From contig OZ234496.1 of assembly GCA_965153455.1 (NCBI GenBank), forward strand, positions 8,007,207-8,071,206: a stretch of 64,000 bases of DNA. The letters run 5' to 3'. Made by a program: the position numbers and the translations under genes. The notes under the pieces were generated by a model. It was not told the DNA's origin. It saw only the letters and a program-made list of their open reading frames with translations, and searched no databases. The stretch is from Sphagnum compactum. Its lineage: Eukaryota > Bryophyta > Sphagnopsida > Sphagnales. Numbering within the stretch: the first letter of the stretch is position 1; each line of letters opens with the position of its first letter. Below are positions 49,594 to 62,400 of the stretch, piece after piece.

Positions 49594-51681
49594 TATAGCA
49601 AATGATTTCTGGTATTTTACTTCCGGTTTCAATCCACCCAACATTATAGATGCAATGTCTATGATCAGGAACTGATTAAATGCCATCTTCCTGCTTGTTG
49701 CTGCAGAGAAACAAAACCAATTTAATTTGTAAAACCAACTGATTCTCATCTGGCTTGATTGGAATCATGAGTATTGTTAGCATAGTTTGGAGGAGTTCCA
49801 GAAGGAATTATCAGTCTGTCGAACCATGGTACACATCGGATCCTAGATGAACTGCAAACTTGCTTGCCTCCAAAAATTAGGGGGGATTCCAGTAAACTTC
49901 TACAAAGTCTATAAAGACATGGGATGAGTGGTGCACTGGCTGGAAAATTCTTGCAGCACCAATGCACAGAGCTGTGTGTAGAGGATGCCAGCCCATTAGA
50001 ACGATATTGTGAACTGGTCTCACTTTGCAATATTTTTCAATGTCTCCCTCTCCAGGGGTGCATGAAACTTGTTGTTCACATGGACAACTTTCAGTAGTTT
50101 TCTGTAAGTCTCTGGGTGGTGTTTCTTGAGTTTGCAGCAACAAGGATGCAGTTTTTTTTGGGTCTCCAGGTGGTGTCACTTTAGTTGCAGCAATAAGAAT
50201 GCAGTTTTTTGTCTCTGGGTGGTGTTTCTCCAGTTGCAGCAACAAGAATAGAGTTTCCTTTTCAAGACAGGAAGAACAAAACAAAAGTCAAAAAACTCCA
50301 AAAAAGGGATTCAAAACTTTGGAACCCACCTGCCTGCAGGATTCTTCTTGACCCCAAAAAAAAAAAGAACCCTGTGATGCTCTCTCTCTCTCTCTCTCCC
50401 CCTCATCATGTTGCTAGCTAAAACCCCCACCAAAACAAGAGATAGCTTGAAATCTCAGTGAAATTGAAATACTGAGTTTTGCAGCTCAGGGTGTCATCAT
50501 CTCATCCATCTTGAGCTTTAACTCTAGTGCAACAATGCTGATGAGCTTGATTGCCTACTTAAGTCACAGAAGAATCATCACCTGAGCTACAATACTACTC
50601 AAACAAAAACCATCAAACCCATCAATCGCCACAGCAGCAGGTGCTTGCAGAGCTCATCATCATGATCATAAGAAGCAGCAACAAACAAAGATCAAATCGG
50701 AAGAAAGTGTTTTTTGTTCTGCAATCCAGATTCCAGATGGGTATAGAGCCTACTGTGCGAAATTTTGTATTGTTCGTTTCTCTTTCTTCCTCTTTTTTTT
50801 TTGGGTTTATTCCGTTCATTCAATCTTAGTTTTCCCTTGCTACAAAAAACACAAATCTCGAGCAAGAAAAAGAAAAAAGAAAAGAAAAAAGAGGTATGAG
50901 TAAAATGCAAGCGTCTGACCGACAAGAGTCGCAGTTGTCGTCTAGTAGTTGGGCCGAACGAAAAATGGTTCACTGATCTGTCCGTTTTGTCGCATAGAAA
51001 TTGATTGCAAGTGTCAGAACTGCAGCGGCCCTCTCCATTTCCTCACGGCAAACAAAACAAAACAAAACCCAGCTGCAGTGGAAGAAGCTCTGATTCTTCT
51101 ATTCCCTGTTTGTTGGGTACCTTGTGTGAAAGAAAGATGCTCTTGTTGGTCCTTCCCTGAGCATCATAATGTTGTTGTTGTTGTTTTTTGAGTAAAGATT
51201 TGTGTTTTTTTCCCCACAAAGATTTGTGTGTTTTGTTGTTGTTGGTTTTGGGTTGTCGTGATCGGCTGCTGGTGCTGGTGCTGGTGCTGGTGGCTACATG
51301 CTTTTGGGTTTTGGGTAAAGCCGGAGTTTTCCAAACTGTTGTGGCAGCAATCTACCCATCTTGTTTGTTTGTGTGTTTGTTGGAGAGATGTTGTGGGAGG
51401 AAGACAGGAAGACAAAAAGACAGGAAGAGTTGTCGAAACGGGGTCTTTTACATACTCAATTGCACTCCTACTAGAAAAAAGCTTTTGAAATGAAGCTCCC
51501 ATGGCGGCTGCTGCTGGGCAAGCTTTGATGGTGATGGTGATGATGTTTCATGTGTGATCAGAGCCACTTCTTGTTCTTGTTCTTGTTCTTTCTTTTTTTT
51601 CTTTCTGACAAAGTTGTGGGAGAGGACCAAGAAGCAGCAATTCTAGGGAAGAAAAAACAGTAGCAGGAGAAGCCAGCAGCC
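49594..51681. other. Intergenic region between phosphatase and membrane-protein genes
   Basis: No gene is recognised. It holds the phosphatase 3' flank, a small tandem repeat at 50108-50265, a CT run near 50382-50399 and the probable leader of the next gene. Short open frames on both strands are low complexity. Confidence 0.5.
50108..50265. repeat. Three tandem ~50-bp units
   Basis: Units start GTCTCTGGGTGGTGTTTCTT (50108), GTCTCCAGGTGGTGTCACTT (50162) and GTCTCTGGGTGGTGTTTCTC (50211). Each continues with a GTTGCAGCAACAAG-like word. On the minus strand they encode a short Leu-Gln/Pro repeat with no known match. Confidence 0.75.
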
Positions 51682-54600
51682 ATGGAGGAGGATGGAACAG
51701 CAACAGCAGCAGTACAAGCCAAAGAAGGTGGAGGGATTGCATCCCGTGTGGCATCATCGTCTTCTATTGCGTGTGGTGGTCCATTGGAGCAAGTGGGCAG
51801 ATGCATAGTGTTTCTTGCTTTGTGTTTCGTGCTCTTCATCACGGGACTCTTGAAAGGTTTGAGATTCATCTTTCCAACATTCATCTTATCTAGCAGCAGC
51901 TGGCAGCTTCCTACACTTTCCCCCCTTTTTTACATTTTTTATTTCTGTTGGACTTTCTTCTTCTTCTTCATCTCTGTTTGGGTTTGTTGCGTGCCTCCTA
52001 CTTCCTGCTGCAAAGAATTGCAAAACCACAAAACTGATATGATGCTGCTGCTGCAGCTCTCTCTCTCTCTCTCTATCTCAATTCTGTTCTAGGGATCTGT
52101 GAGGCTGGTGCTTAGTGCTTTCTGCTTCGAGAAGTGTAAAAACCCTAAAACTGAGATGATGCAGCATCTGCGCTCTGTTCCTCTGAATGCTGTTCGAGCA
52201 ATTTGTTAGGGCGCTTAGCATATTCTGCTACACAAATTTGCGAAAACCTAAAACTGAGATGATCTGGTGGCAATTCTCTGTTCCTCCAAATTCTGATTTT
52301 GCTTGGCATTATGCTTGGGGTGGTGGGCATACATTAGAGCATAACAAGTTCTGTTGGACAAAACAGACCATTGTGTATCTGGAAGAAAAACAGCTAAGGA
52401 AAGCGTAGTAGTGGTAATGACAAAGTGTGGGCTTGGATTTTGCAGGAGCAATTGTGGGACCACCATCAGCATTGATAATGTTTGTCGGAGATATGGCAGT
52501 GGTGATCGGGCTCTGGCCAGTCCATGTTTTTTGCACCTACCGCACAATTGCAATGTATGATGATGTGTCTCCTTTATTGTTTGCCTACTAGTGGTCTGAT
52601 CAGCTTCTTTGTCTCTTTGAGTTGCTAGTACAACATCATGACAGAACTATTGTCCCATTGCTTCTCCCAGAAATGCAATGACAGAAACTCATGACAGAAA
52701 GAAACTCAGGATTCAGATTTTTGTATAAATGGTTTGCTGGAATTGGTCTTTGTTGGGGTGTTTGAGGTGGTGGGTTTGACATAACATTTGAGAGGGCGTG
52801 AGAGGTTACAATTCCTTGATAGTGTTTTGTGAATTTTATGGCTTCATTCTCTGCAATTTCTGAGTTTCTGGCAAGAGGGGGGTGGGTGGTTGGGGTGGAA
52901 TTGGCAGGACCAAGAAGCTTGGAGTTGTGGTGAAGGTGCTTTCGCTACTCCTCTTGCCCATCCCATTGCTGCTCTGGCCTTGTGCTGCCGCAGTTGGTAG
53001 TGTGCTGGTGGGTCTAGGTTATGGGTTTGGCCAACCTCTGGTGGCAACTTTTGAGGCAGTCAGTGAGAGTCGGGATGCCAAGTTTCTCCATTCTCTTACG
53101 GTATGATAATTATATCCACTCTGCGTTTTGAACATCTTTTACAATATGCTTTGCTTGTTGCATCGCAATCAACATCAAGACATATACAGAGGAATGGAGT
53201 TCATCTGGTTGCCTTTAATGTGGGTATCCTTTTTTGTCTCACTGCAGGATGGCACCTATAGCACATTGAAGGGTAGCTGTACAGTTGTGCGGGATTTTAC
53301 TGATTTTATATTCCATTCGTACTTTGATTCTATTGATGAATTTCGTACCGGAGAACCAAAAGGAGGCAAGCCATTGGATATCAAGTAAGACTTCTGTTAG
53401 GGCCACCAGCCATACTGAAAGCTTCTCAGTGCATTGGGTAGATTGCTATTTACAACAGTAAAGTCAGCAACAATAAAAAGTCCATTGGATCAGTCATAGT
53501 GTTCACAAACTCATGGGCTTCAAAGTCCTTGAGGCAATCTCCACAACTGTCCTGCCTGAAAATTGGGTTAGAAATTGTCCTATTTCTCTACAAGATGACA
53601 AAGTGCCTTTAAGGGTCAAGAGACACAAAAGACCATCATTCTTGCTGATGAACAGGGAAGAATCCAATGTCTCTTACTTTCTCCATGTGGCTGGCTGGCT
53701 GGCTGTTGGCAGGTTAGCAGAGATTCCTGGATCTGTAATTGTGGGGCTATTGGGAATGATTGTTGACATGGTAATGATCAGCTTGGTGGCACTAGCAAAG
53801 AGCCCGTTGATGCTGCTCAAAGGATGGAAAAGACTGATCGTGGACTTGATGGGACAACATGGTTCCTGTGTTGAAGCTGCTTGCGTACCGTTTGCTGGCC
53901 TTGCAATTGTGCTGTGGCCCTTGATTGTGTGTGTGACTGTATTGGCAGCCATCATTTGCAGCCCTTTTCTTGGATTGTTCAGTGCAGTTGTTGTGTATCA
54001 GGTGGGAAACCCCACTCACCCATCAGCCAGAGTTTGTACTTGCTGCAGTTGAAAAGTGTCTACCTGAAAATTTCAGTAGAAAGAGGCTACTCATCTTGCA
54101 ATACATGCATTTCTGTTTCCTGCAGAAAGTCTTTTTCCCCTTATTGACAGTTGTGGGGATTTCTCCATGTGCTGCTAGCATTCTGAGTTTCAGTTTGAGT
54201 GAAGATTAAGTAGCTCAAACACCCAGGTTTTTGTCACTGGAAGATGAACTGTTAAACAAAGTTCTCCATTTTTTTTCCGGTCCTGGATTTGCAGGAAAAT
54301 TCCTTCTTGCTTGGGCTGTCGCACGTAGTAGCAGTGGTGGCTGAGTTTGATGAGTATTCCAATGATGTTCTCCACTTGAATGAAGGCTCCTGTCTTCCAA
54401 GGTATAATTCACCCTTACCAGTTTTGAGACCATTAGAGAGCAAGAGAATCCACCTCTTTTTTCAGTGGTGTGCAAAGAATTCTAAACTTGATACAGTTCA
54501 AGGTCTCTTTGGATGTTTCTTTGACTGAAGGTGAAATCGCACTGCAAGAAAAAGAGATTTGGGTTGCAATATCTCTCTTAATCCCCAGCTATTGTATAGT

Positions 54601-56209
54601 TTCATTGCAATTGCTCATTTCCAAATAAGTTTATCACAAAGTTTCTGGTTTGCGCACAGCCAGGCCCAGGTATCGGAGGAATACAAAGATGGAAAGCAAG
54701 AGGTCAGGGGCGACGGCATCTATGCCTCATGTTGAAAGCGGAACAAGAGAAACAACAACTGCACGAGGAAGTTTCGGGAGACCTGAAATTCCACAGCTCA
54801 ATACTCAACGCTCACTTAAGCAGACATTGCAGGAAGTGAAGTTGGTTCAGGTTAGTATTTATGGGGAAAATGAAAAAAACACTCATGACACTTTTGTAGC
54901 TTGAGAAGATGAAGATGCAGTTTCAAAACAAGGATTTGTATGGGTGCAAAGTGTTGGAAATGTCTAAGATGGTCTCAGTGCACCCTGTCAATAATCAATC
55001 CATTTTGATTTTGTTTGTCTCTCAGGATTTGAAGCTTTCAGTAATGTACAAGGATTTCGGTTTTGGCAAGCCTAGTTGTAGTGCTGATGAGTTGGAAGTG
55101 GGTAATGCCAGATATGGGACCATTTTTTCAAAAACCTGGAGAGCGGAGGGAAATTTCTGATTGATATGAGATTCTTGAGGTTTTCGGATCTGGAAGATTA
55201 TATCAAAAACAGTAGGAACCCAAAGGTCAAATGGGTTGCAGTGGGAGTACCTGCATATTGCACTCTCCAGAGTCTTCTTATTTCTGCGAAATCTGGCACC
55301 GTTGGATTACTGCTTCGTAAGTGACATTTTGTTGAACATGTCATCCTACACACAGTTTGTTGCAGAAGGTTTTGGACAACATCCCCTGGAGCTTTGTTTG
55401 TTTGAATCTACTACTGATAAGAGCTACAATTTTTTTAACTGGCATGAATAGGTGACGGTACTGAAGTGACATCTCTCAATAGACCAAAGGAACGTGTGTC
55501 AGATTGGTTCTTTGAGCCTTTGATAACCATAAGAGACCAGTTACGGGCAGCAAATCTACAGGAGAGCGAGGAGCGCTATTTGGAAAAGCTGGTGCTGACT
55601 GTTGGTAACACAGAGCACATGACTGCATGGGACAATGGCGCAGTGGAACCTGATGACAGTCTACGCAAGGGGGAACTGCAAGCTCTTGCTCGCAGGTAGG
55701 TGTGTTTGTAGGGTTAGGTTTTTAGTGTTGGGTTCGGGATTTAGGGCCACAATCTTAAGATTCTCTAGAGGTCTGAATGGTGGAGTTCTAAATGGGGTTG
55801 ACTGGAAGCATTGTGTAGCTATCTAGCATTAGTTAGGATTGACGTTCTATCCTATACACAAAGATCCTTAGCGAAGCTTAATTCCTTGTTGCTGAGGACT
55901 GCCTGGCAAGCTCATAGACAGGCAGAGTTCTGTGCTGAGAGATAAGAGTCATGAGTTTGTTGATGCAGGCTGCAAGGTATCGCAACATCAATTTCCAGAC
56001 TTCCCACGCATCGGCGCCGGTTTGAAGCCCTGGTAAAAAGTCTACTTGTGTATGCTCAAGATAGGAGCCATAGAATTCAAATAGATGACACAAGACAAGT
56101 CACCTGGACAAGATCAGACATGTCTGGGAGCATTAAGAGAGACTCAGTGCACAGCAGCTCCCGGGAATCAAGCCCATATGTGGTGGCAGGAGACGACAAC
56201 GCTGTGTAA
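51682..56209 (+). CDS. Plant-conserved multi-pass membrane protein, unknown function (10 exons)
   Basis: I recognise the sequence as a family widespread in land plants but know no established function. Coding exons are 51682-51856, 52446-52554, 52908-53100, 53248-53384, 53713-54001, 54295-54401, 54664-54850, 55112-55316, 55452-55695 and 55969-56209, giving 628 aa with all phases consistent. Hydrophobic, probably membrane-spanning stretches lie at about 39-59, 60-88, 100-136, 208-231 and 262-300. Conserved blocks include SVLVGLGYGFGQP, GTYSTLKGSCTVVRDFTDF, SPLMLLKGWKRL, VVAEFDEYSND, TEVTSLNRPKERVSDWFFEP and ERYLEKLVLTVGN. The C-terminal half (about 340-628) is hydrophilic, Arg/Ser-rich and probably cytosolic. 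It may be a scaffold or channel-like protein, but nothing in the sequence decides this. Confidence 0.88.
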
Positions 56210-57465
56210 TAGTTCTTAGGCTTGATCGGCTATAGTCACTGTTAATGCCAGAGTATTTTGTCTCTCTTCTACTAATTTTCCATTTATTAAGCTCTTTGCT
56301 GCAGTTCCAATCAAATTTTCCATCTGTTTTTCGAATGTAAAATTTAGACACTGAAATCCATTTCAATGATAAAGATTAACATCCACCTGCTGCTAAGGTC
56401 TTGATTATCAGATTAGCAGTTGTGAGCTGTTGGGCGCTGGTGTGTCTACCATTTTTAGGTTTTGGGCTCATCCACAACTGGACCGGAAGGGGTTTTCATC
56501 TGTCCATTGGTGAGAAAATAATGACACATAAGTAGAATATTATATAGCATGGAAACATCTTCTAACATACAGCACATTATTTACTTGGCTTTTCTTGAAC
56601 ACATGACTAGCTACAACTTGCACCCTGGTCATGTGTTGTAGTTGTAACCATTTGGGTTATTGATTGGATGCTAATGCCATTGTACCCTAGAACAAATTGC
56701 AAGCTGGTCATGGGTTCTAACCATTTGGGTCATTGATGGGATGCTAACATTATTGTATTCTAGAACAGACCTTGAATAGTTTTAGTGACTATACATAACA
56801 GTTGATTCATAATCTTTTTGGAGCTTTCTGCACTAGTTGGATAAAAGTAATATTACAAATAATGTTCAGTTTTAGTTGGGTGTAATGTAGATGGAACCAA
56901 ATCCAGTCTTACACTGGATCCAGCTTCAATTTTTATTTGTTTTTGGAAGTCTCAAGAACAGGAGGTTTGATAAATCCAAAAAACCACAACAAAAGATTGT
57001 TTTCAAAATCAACGACTGAACAACACTGGTCTTCACCAAGTATGATGCAAAACCTAAGGATAATGTTTTTACAAATTCTGGTTGTATTTTTCATTGCATG
57101 ATTGCTAGTTTGTCTTCACTTCGCCACAAATTTTCTTTTCTTTTCTTTTTTTCATTTAGTTTAGTAGGGGAAAAAAAATTCAAGACTTGCTTGGTGAAGG
57201 ATACCCACCAAGAAGATGAGAAAAACCAAGAGGCATGCATGAGGAAAGGGTGTCATGCAACCAAAAAAACAGAAAGAAAATGATGTAAGTAAGTGGGTGG
57301 TTGTTCACATTAGAGAAAGGGTTCCTTGTTCAACAAGCCTTCCTTGCCAAGCCAATCCCCACACCCCCCCCAACAACCCCCTGGCCCACTGTAAGCAAGT
57401 TTGTTGTCCAAGCTTACTCAGGACTACATGTACCCACACTACTTGAAGCTATTTTGTTGTCCTTA
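56210..57465. other. Intergenic region with an imperfect ~77-bp duplication
   Basis: No gene is recognised. At about 56613-56692 and 56693-56766 two imperfect copies share TGGTCATG, AACCATTTGGGT, ATTGAT, GGATGCTAA and CTAGAACA. The remainder is AT-rich. Confidence 0.5.
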
Positions 57466-57745
57466 AGAAACACTAGGTACTTCTATAAGTTTTTGTTGGG
57501 TGTGTTCTTTGGAAACACCAGGTACTTGTTAAAGTTCTTTTGGTGTGCTTATGACAAACACAGCACTTGAAGAAAACACTAGTCTCCTTGAAGCTAGTGT
57601 GATTGTGTCCTTAGAAAAACACTAGAGTCCTTGAAGTTAGTGTGGTGTGTTCTTAGAAAACACTTAGAGTCCTCAAACACTACGAGTCCTTGAAGCTAGT
57701 GTGGTATGTCCTTAGGGAAGCACTAGAGTCCTTGAAGCTTGGATT
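57466..57745. repeat. Tandem repeats directly upstream of the dioxygenase start
   Basis: Units of about 43 bp carry ACACTAGAGTCCTTGAAG, then TAGTGTGGTGTGTCCTTAG. Clear copies begin near 57574, 57617 and 57660, with a last partial copy at 57719. Weaker relatives extend back to about 57466. Each unit holds the inverted pair ACACTA...TAGTGT and could fold into a small hairpin. The array ends about 35 bp before the ATG, so it may be promoter or leader. Confidence 0.75.
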
Positions 57746-57779
57746 GCACCCAGCCATCTCCCATCATTTTTTGTCATTC

Positions 57780-59410
57780 ATGGCTGCTGCTGCTGCAGCT
57801 AGTAATGTACTCCAGGAAGTGTCAGTGGAGGAGGATTGCATCCCTGAGTGTTATGTATGGCCGGATGAACTTGTGTCTCCTGTGGTTGCTCATGATGCAT
57901 TTGGAGAAGAGGAGATTCCAGTGATTGATTTGGGTGGCATTGAAGAAGCTTTAGATCATCATCATCATCATGAGAGAGAGGGAGATCGTGATCAATCTTC
58001 TTCACAGTACCTTAGAGTTGTGTCCTTGTTAAGTGCAGCTTGTGAGAATTGGGGTTTTTTTCAAGTAGTGAATCATGGGGTAAGTGTGGAATTGCTGCAG
58101 AGAGTGCAAGCGATGTCAGAAAGGTTTTGTGCTTTGCCCCTGCTTGAGAAGAGGAAGTTGGAGGTCCATTTGGCTGGAGATAGGTTACTAGGTTATGGGT
58201 TCACTCCAAAGCAGGCTCGGGCCAGCAAGAGGCTGTGGAGTGAAGGACTCTATTTGGACATATCCTGCACGTCTTCTTTTGCCAAAACTCTTTGGGCTCA
58301 TGATCCACAAAAGCAACATGAGTTTTGGTGAGTTCATTTCAATTCCATCATTGCGTGTATGTTTTTGGAGAGAGAGAGAGAAAGAATTGGACTTTCTTGA
58401 GCTTTCAATTTTAGGGTTTTGATGCATCCCAAGAAAACCCAAGTTTAAAAACCATCTGAAAATTTCCTCTCTGGATTTTCTTATGGTGATGTTGGGTTTT
58501 GCAACAGCTCTTACAGATTTGATGCTGGTTGACAAATTTACTCACTTATGAATTTGATGTTGGGTTTTGCAAATTTGGCTTTTGGCACCAAGAGATTCAA
58601 AGTATGAAACCATTTTTCACACCCTAAATCCTACATCAAGAGTTGTGCATAGTTCTTTACTTTTCTGTCAATTTATGTGGGTCTTTTGCATGTCCAGTGA
58701 GACATTGGAGGAGTATTTTAGAGCCCTCCAGAAGCTGGCACGGAAAATAACACACCTTCTCATCAATAGTTTGGGGCTAAAGCCAGGAAATTATGATATG
58801 TATGCACCAAAAGATCCAGCATTGCTAAGGATGAATCACTACCCCCCATGCCCAGAGCCTTCAAAGGCACAAGGACTCAGAGCTCATGTGGACCCCAATT
58901 ATTTTACCATTTTGCATCAAGGTCATGTAGGTGGCTTGCAAGTGCTCAAAGATGATGCATGGGTTGCTGTGCGACCACATCCAGAAGCGTTTGCCATCAA
59001 TGTTGGTGACATGCTACAGGTGCGCATCAATTAGGACCTTTCCATTTCTTGCATTTTGTGCAATGCAGTAGCACCTTCATTGTCAAGGTCTCAAAAGTTG
59101 CCAACACAAGGAGTTTGATAGAAGGTTGAGAAATGGGGAGTTTATTGTTTTGGGGGTGTAGGTGATCAGCAATGGGAGATACAAGAGTGCAAAACATAGG
59201 GCAGTTGTGAATAAGAAGCAAGATCGGTATTCTCTTGCATATTTTGCACAACCACCCAACTGGGATTTAATTGTTCCCCCTCAGGAATTGTTGGATTCAA
59301 AACACCCGCCAATATACAAACCATTTTCATGGAAGGAGTATCTTGAAACAGTGGTACAACATGAAAGTGACAATGTCCTCAAATGCTTCATTGTCCAACC
59401 TGATTCATAA
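57780..59410 (+). CDS. 2-oxoglutarate/Fe(II)-dependent dioxygenase, gibberellin-oxidase-like (3 exons)
   Basis: This is a soluble oxygenase of the plant DOXC class, which uses Fe(II), 2-oxoglutarate and O2 to oxidise small molecules. Coding exons are 57780-58327, 58698-59019 and 59162-59410, giving 372 aa, a normal length. The first in-frame ATG is used; the protein begins with an Ala-rich run. The N-terminal domain has EIPVIDLGG and NWGFFQVVNHGV. The catalytic domain has MNHYPPCPEP, the HxD pair in RAHVDPNYFTILHQ (His246, Asp248), the distal His302 in NGRYKSAKHRAVVN, and the 2-oxoglutarate-binding Arg312/Ser314 in DRYSLAYF. All key residues are present, so an active enzyme is likely. YVWPDE near residue 25 and NGRYKSxxHRAVVN recall GA20-oxidase and GA2-oxidase, but the substrate is not determined. 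A tandem repeat array lies just upstream. Confidence 0.92.
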
Positions 59411-62400
59411 TTCCAATTTGGAACCCAAAAAAAACATTACAAAGATGTTGCAGCATCCTTGGAGGCATTGTTCAAAAACCTTTGTTTGGGAAAATAAATA
59501 AACCCTTCATTTCTCTTTTGTCTTTGTAATTGTTTTTGCAATATGAACAATTATGGATGCCTATGGGATTGTCTTTTGTCTTTGATTTTGCAATATGAAC
59601 AATCATGGAACCAAATGGCATGGTCTTTTATTCTACTAAACTTCATTTCAGCTTCCTCAAAAGACTTCGTCAAGTTGCTCTTTCTTCAATACATGTTAAA
59701 ACTTTTGTGTGATTTATTCTTTTTGTTGTATTGTTGAAATGATATATTTCCTGTGGAAGCTTGATTGTGTATGCAATGTTTTTTGGAAGATTTGCGACGA
59801 GACTTCAAATTTCCAGATATGGATGAAACTTGGTTTTATACCGAATACAAAGCTTTTATGCCATTGTGAGGTTGTGCAACGGATGTTTAATCTTATTACA
59901 TTGCTACGCGAAAGTTAAAACACAATTTTGGTCTTGAATACAAAACCACCACAAGATATAAGTCCCTAAATTTAGTTCCCACAAAAGCTTATGGCCTATC
60001 AAAGTCTTCCTCAATTAAAAAAATCTTCTTGTGAAAGTCACCAATGAACATAAACCGTGAAAACCTCGGATGAGAATCCTAGTTTATATCCCACATCATT
60101 GCATAACCTACTTGCTTTTCTTCTTTTCAATACAAAGCTCCAAATTTCCCTTCCCCAATCTCTTCGCAACTTTTGGTATCAAAGAGATAGAGTAGGTGTT
60201 TGTCAGAGGGTTTTGGCAGTTGGGTTTCTATTGCATTCACTAATTTCACAATCAAATTATGGAATTAATATGAGAATATTTTGCACATTCAAGTCTTAGA
60301 ACTAGTTTACACCTTAGTACCCGAGTCAACTTGGACAAAATTCAAAAGTGACCCAAAATATGTTGTTTTCTTTTTCATCATTTCCACAAGTTCCAACTTT
60401 TTGTAATCTATTGCTTCATATGAAGAAATCAACATTCCTTTTCTTTTGGAGTTTGTCAAGTTGTGTACATTCTTCTTATAAAGTTGCTTGTAGAAAGGAC
60501 CTTCATGTATTGTTTCATATGAAGAAATAAACATTCCTTCCCTTTTGAACTTAGTGAATTCCACCTTAGTGAAATTGCATGGAAATGAACACATGGATAA
60601 ATGAAGTGATCCAAGGATGAATCATGAGGGGTGGAATCCTTCTCCACATAGATTTTTTTTTTAAAAAGACAAAGAAGTAGAACTAAGAAGAAGGGATTGA
60701 ACTTTGGGTTTGGGAAACCTTTACATATAAGAAAAAAATGAAACATTTTGGATCTATTCTCCATAAGAACATGTGTAGTAGGTGCACAAACTTTTTAAGG
60801 GATGTCATTTCATATTCCAAGACATACATTCTAAAGTCTAGTTGGTTTCAAGGATGGTCAAATGTTTTTAAGACCACAATATGAAACAATGATTGGGTCT
60901 TCAACATCGACATCAACAACAATAGGAATGGAACCTCACATGTAATTAGATCTTCAATTATTTAAAGGCTAAGAACCTTCCAAGAGCGTTCAACTTTGAG
61001 TTGGCAAAGGATTTGACAACAACTCAAGGACATTTTCTCAATAATCCACATATGGATCAAGCTTTCCAACATAGGATTCATCCTTGCACATCCAAGGAGA
61101 ATTCTGGATGGAAAGTGAACTGTATACACATCCAGTGAAGCAAATTTGACTGGCCTGCGCCAATAATACAGTGGTATATTCATTTCGGCCCATTCAAGGT
61201 ACACTGCATAAGAGAATAGGATTTGACCTGAGAGCTTTGGACAAGAACATCCAGTAAAGCAAAGTAGAGCACCATGTTCAAGGATTTGTTCACAAAATGA
61301 ACAAGTCCATCCAATCCATTGTCTATGAAAAATGCTTGTATTGACTCAAACTCGGATGTCTGCCCAATTGATTGCTACTAAAAAGGTGAGCATTTGATGT
61401 ACTCTTGGCCACTGGTGAGTAAATTGCCTCGCCAGATTGATAGCCCCTCTGAATGCCATCAGGAAAAAGGTCCTGTGTTTTCTCACAAGGAACACCTACC
61501 TGCATTATGCCAATCTCCAGGGATCCTGCATGTGACAAACCAGAGCTTGAGAGCAAATGACAAACATTGTTATCTATACAGTTTCTACTGTATTCAAGGG
61601 AGGGTGGCGCTTGGAACATACTATATGAGATGTAGAGCAAACTCAGCAACTTTATTGCCACTGTATTTTGGGTAGCTTCCATTAATTCTCCATTGTTGGT
61701 TGACATCAATTTTCAGCATTGTTGAAGTACCAATTACTGGAAGAAAGGATTCCCAGATTCCCAGTACCAGAATAAAAATCACTTTTCTTGAAACCTCGAA
61801 AGCCTCTGCTGATGCCAGGAAACCTCAATGACAAACTTCTTTGTTCCATTACCAGTCTCTCGCTCATAGATGGTTCATATACAAGCACCGAAGAGCTGTA
61901 ATCACAGAACAGAACATACATGGACATTAGAATTAGAAATTTCCTGCACCAAAGATAGGGTTTCATCTTCAGTTGCATTTGAACAGGATGCCTATCATAA
62001 GCAACCTCTCTCAAATTGCAACAAACAAGGTTTTTGATCAGAGGATCCCTAGAACCAGAAATCTGTGAATTCACCCTGAACACTCAAAGATTTGTAATAT
62101 TTGGAACAAGAGACTGGATTCAAATTTGTGAGGGCAATGAAAACCTTGTGGCAAGCTGGCAAAGGAAACACAACCCAGCTTTCAGAAGAAGGATCTTGGA
62201 GCAGTGGCCCGCAAGAAAAGATGAAGCGTAGTCTTCAAAAACCATGTAACTGAAAAATACACCGCTGCGTAACGGCGCTCTTGAAGAGCCCACAGATTGG
62301 ATATGCAAACTGCTACCCCCTTCATTGCATGCGTCACATACCCTCATTCATTTACTGCTTGCGTTTGCCATATTCTTCCCAACTTGTGAAAATCTGCGAA

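Noticed and set aside
61323-62083. Two adjoining minus-strand open frames of about 125 codons.
   Set aside because: No recognisable domain, no convincing splice structure and no family match. They could be part of a non-coding transcript.
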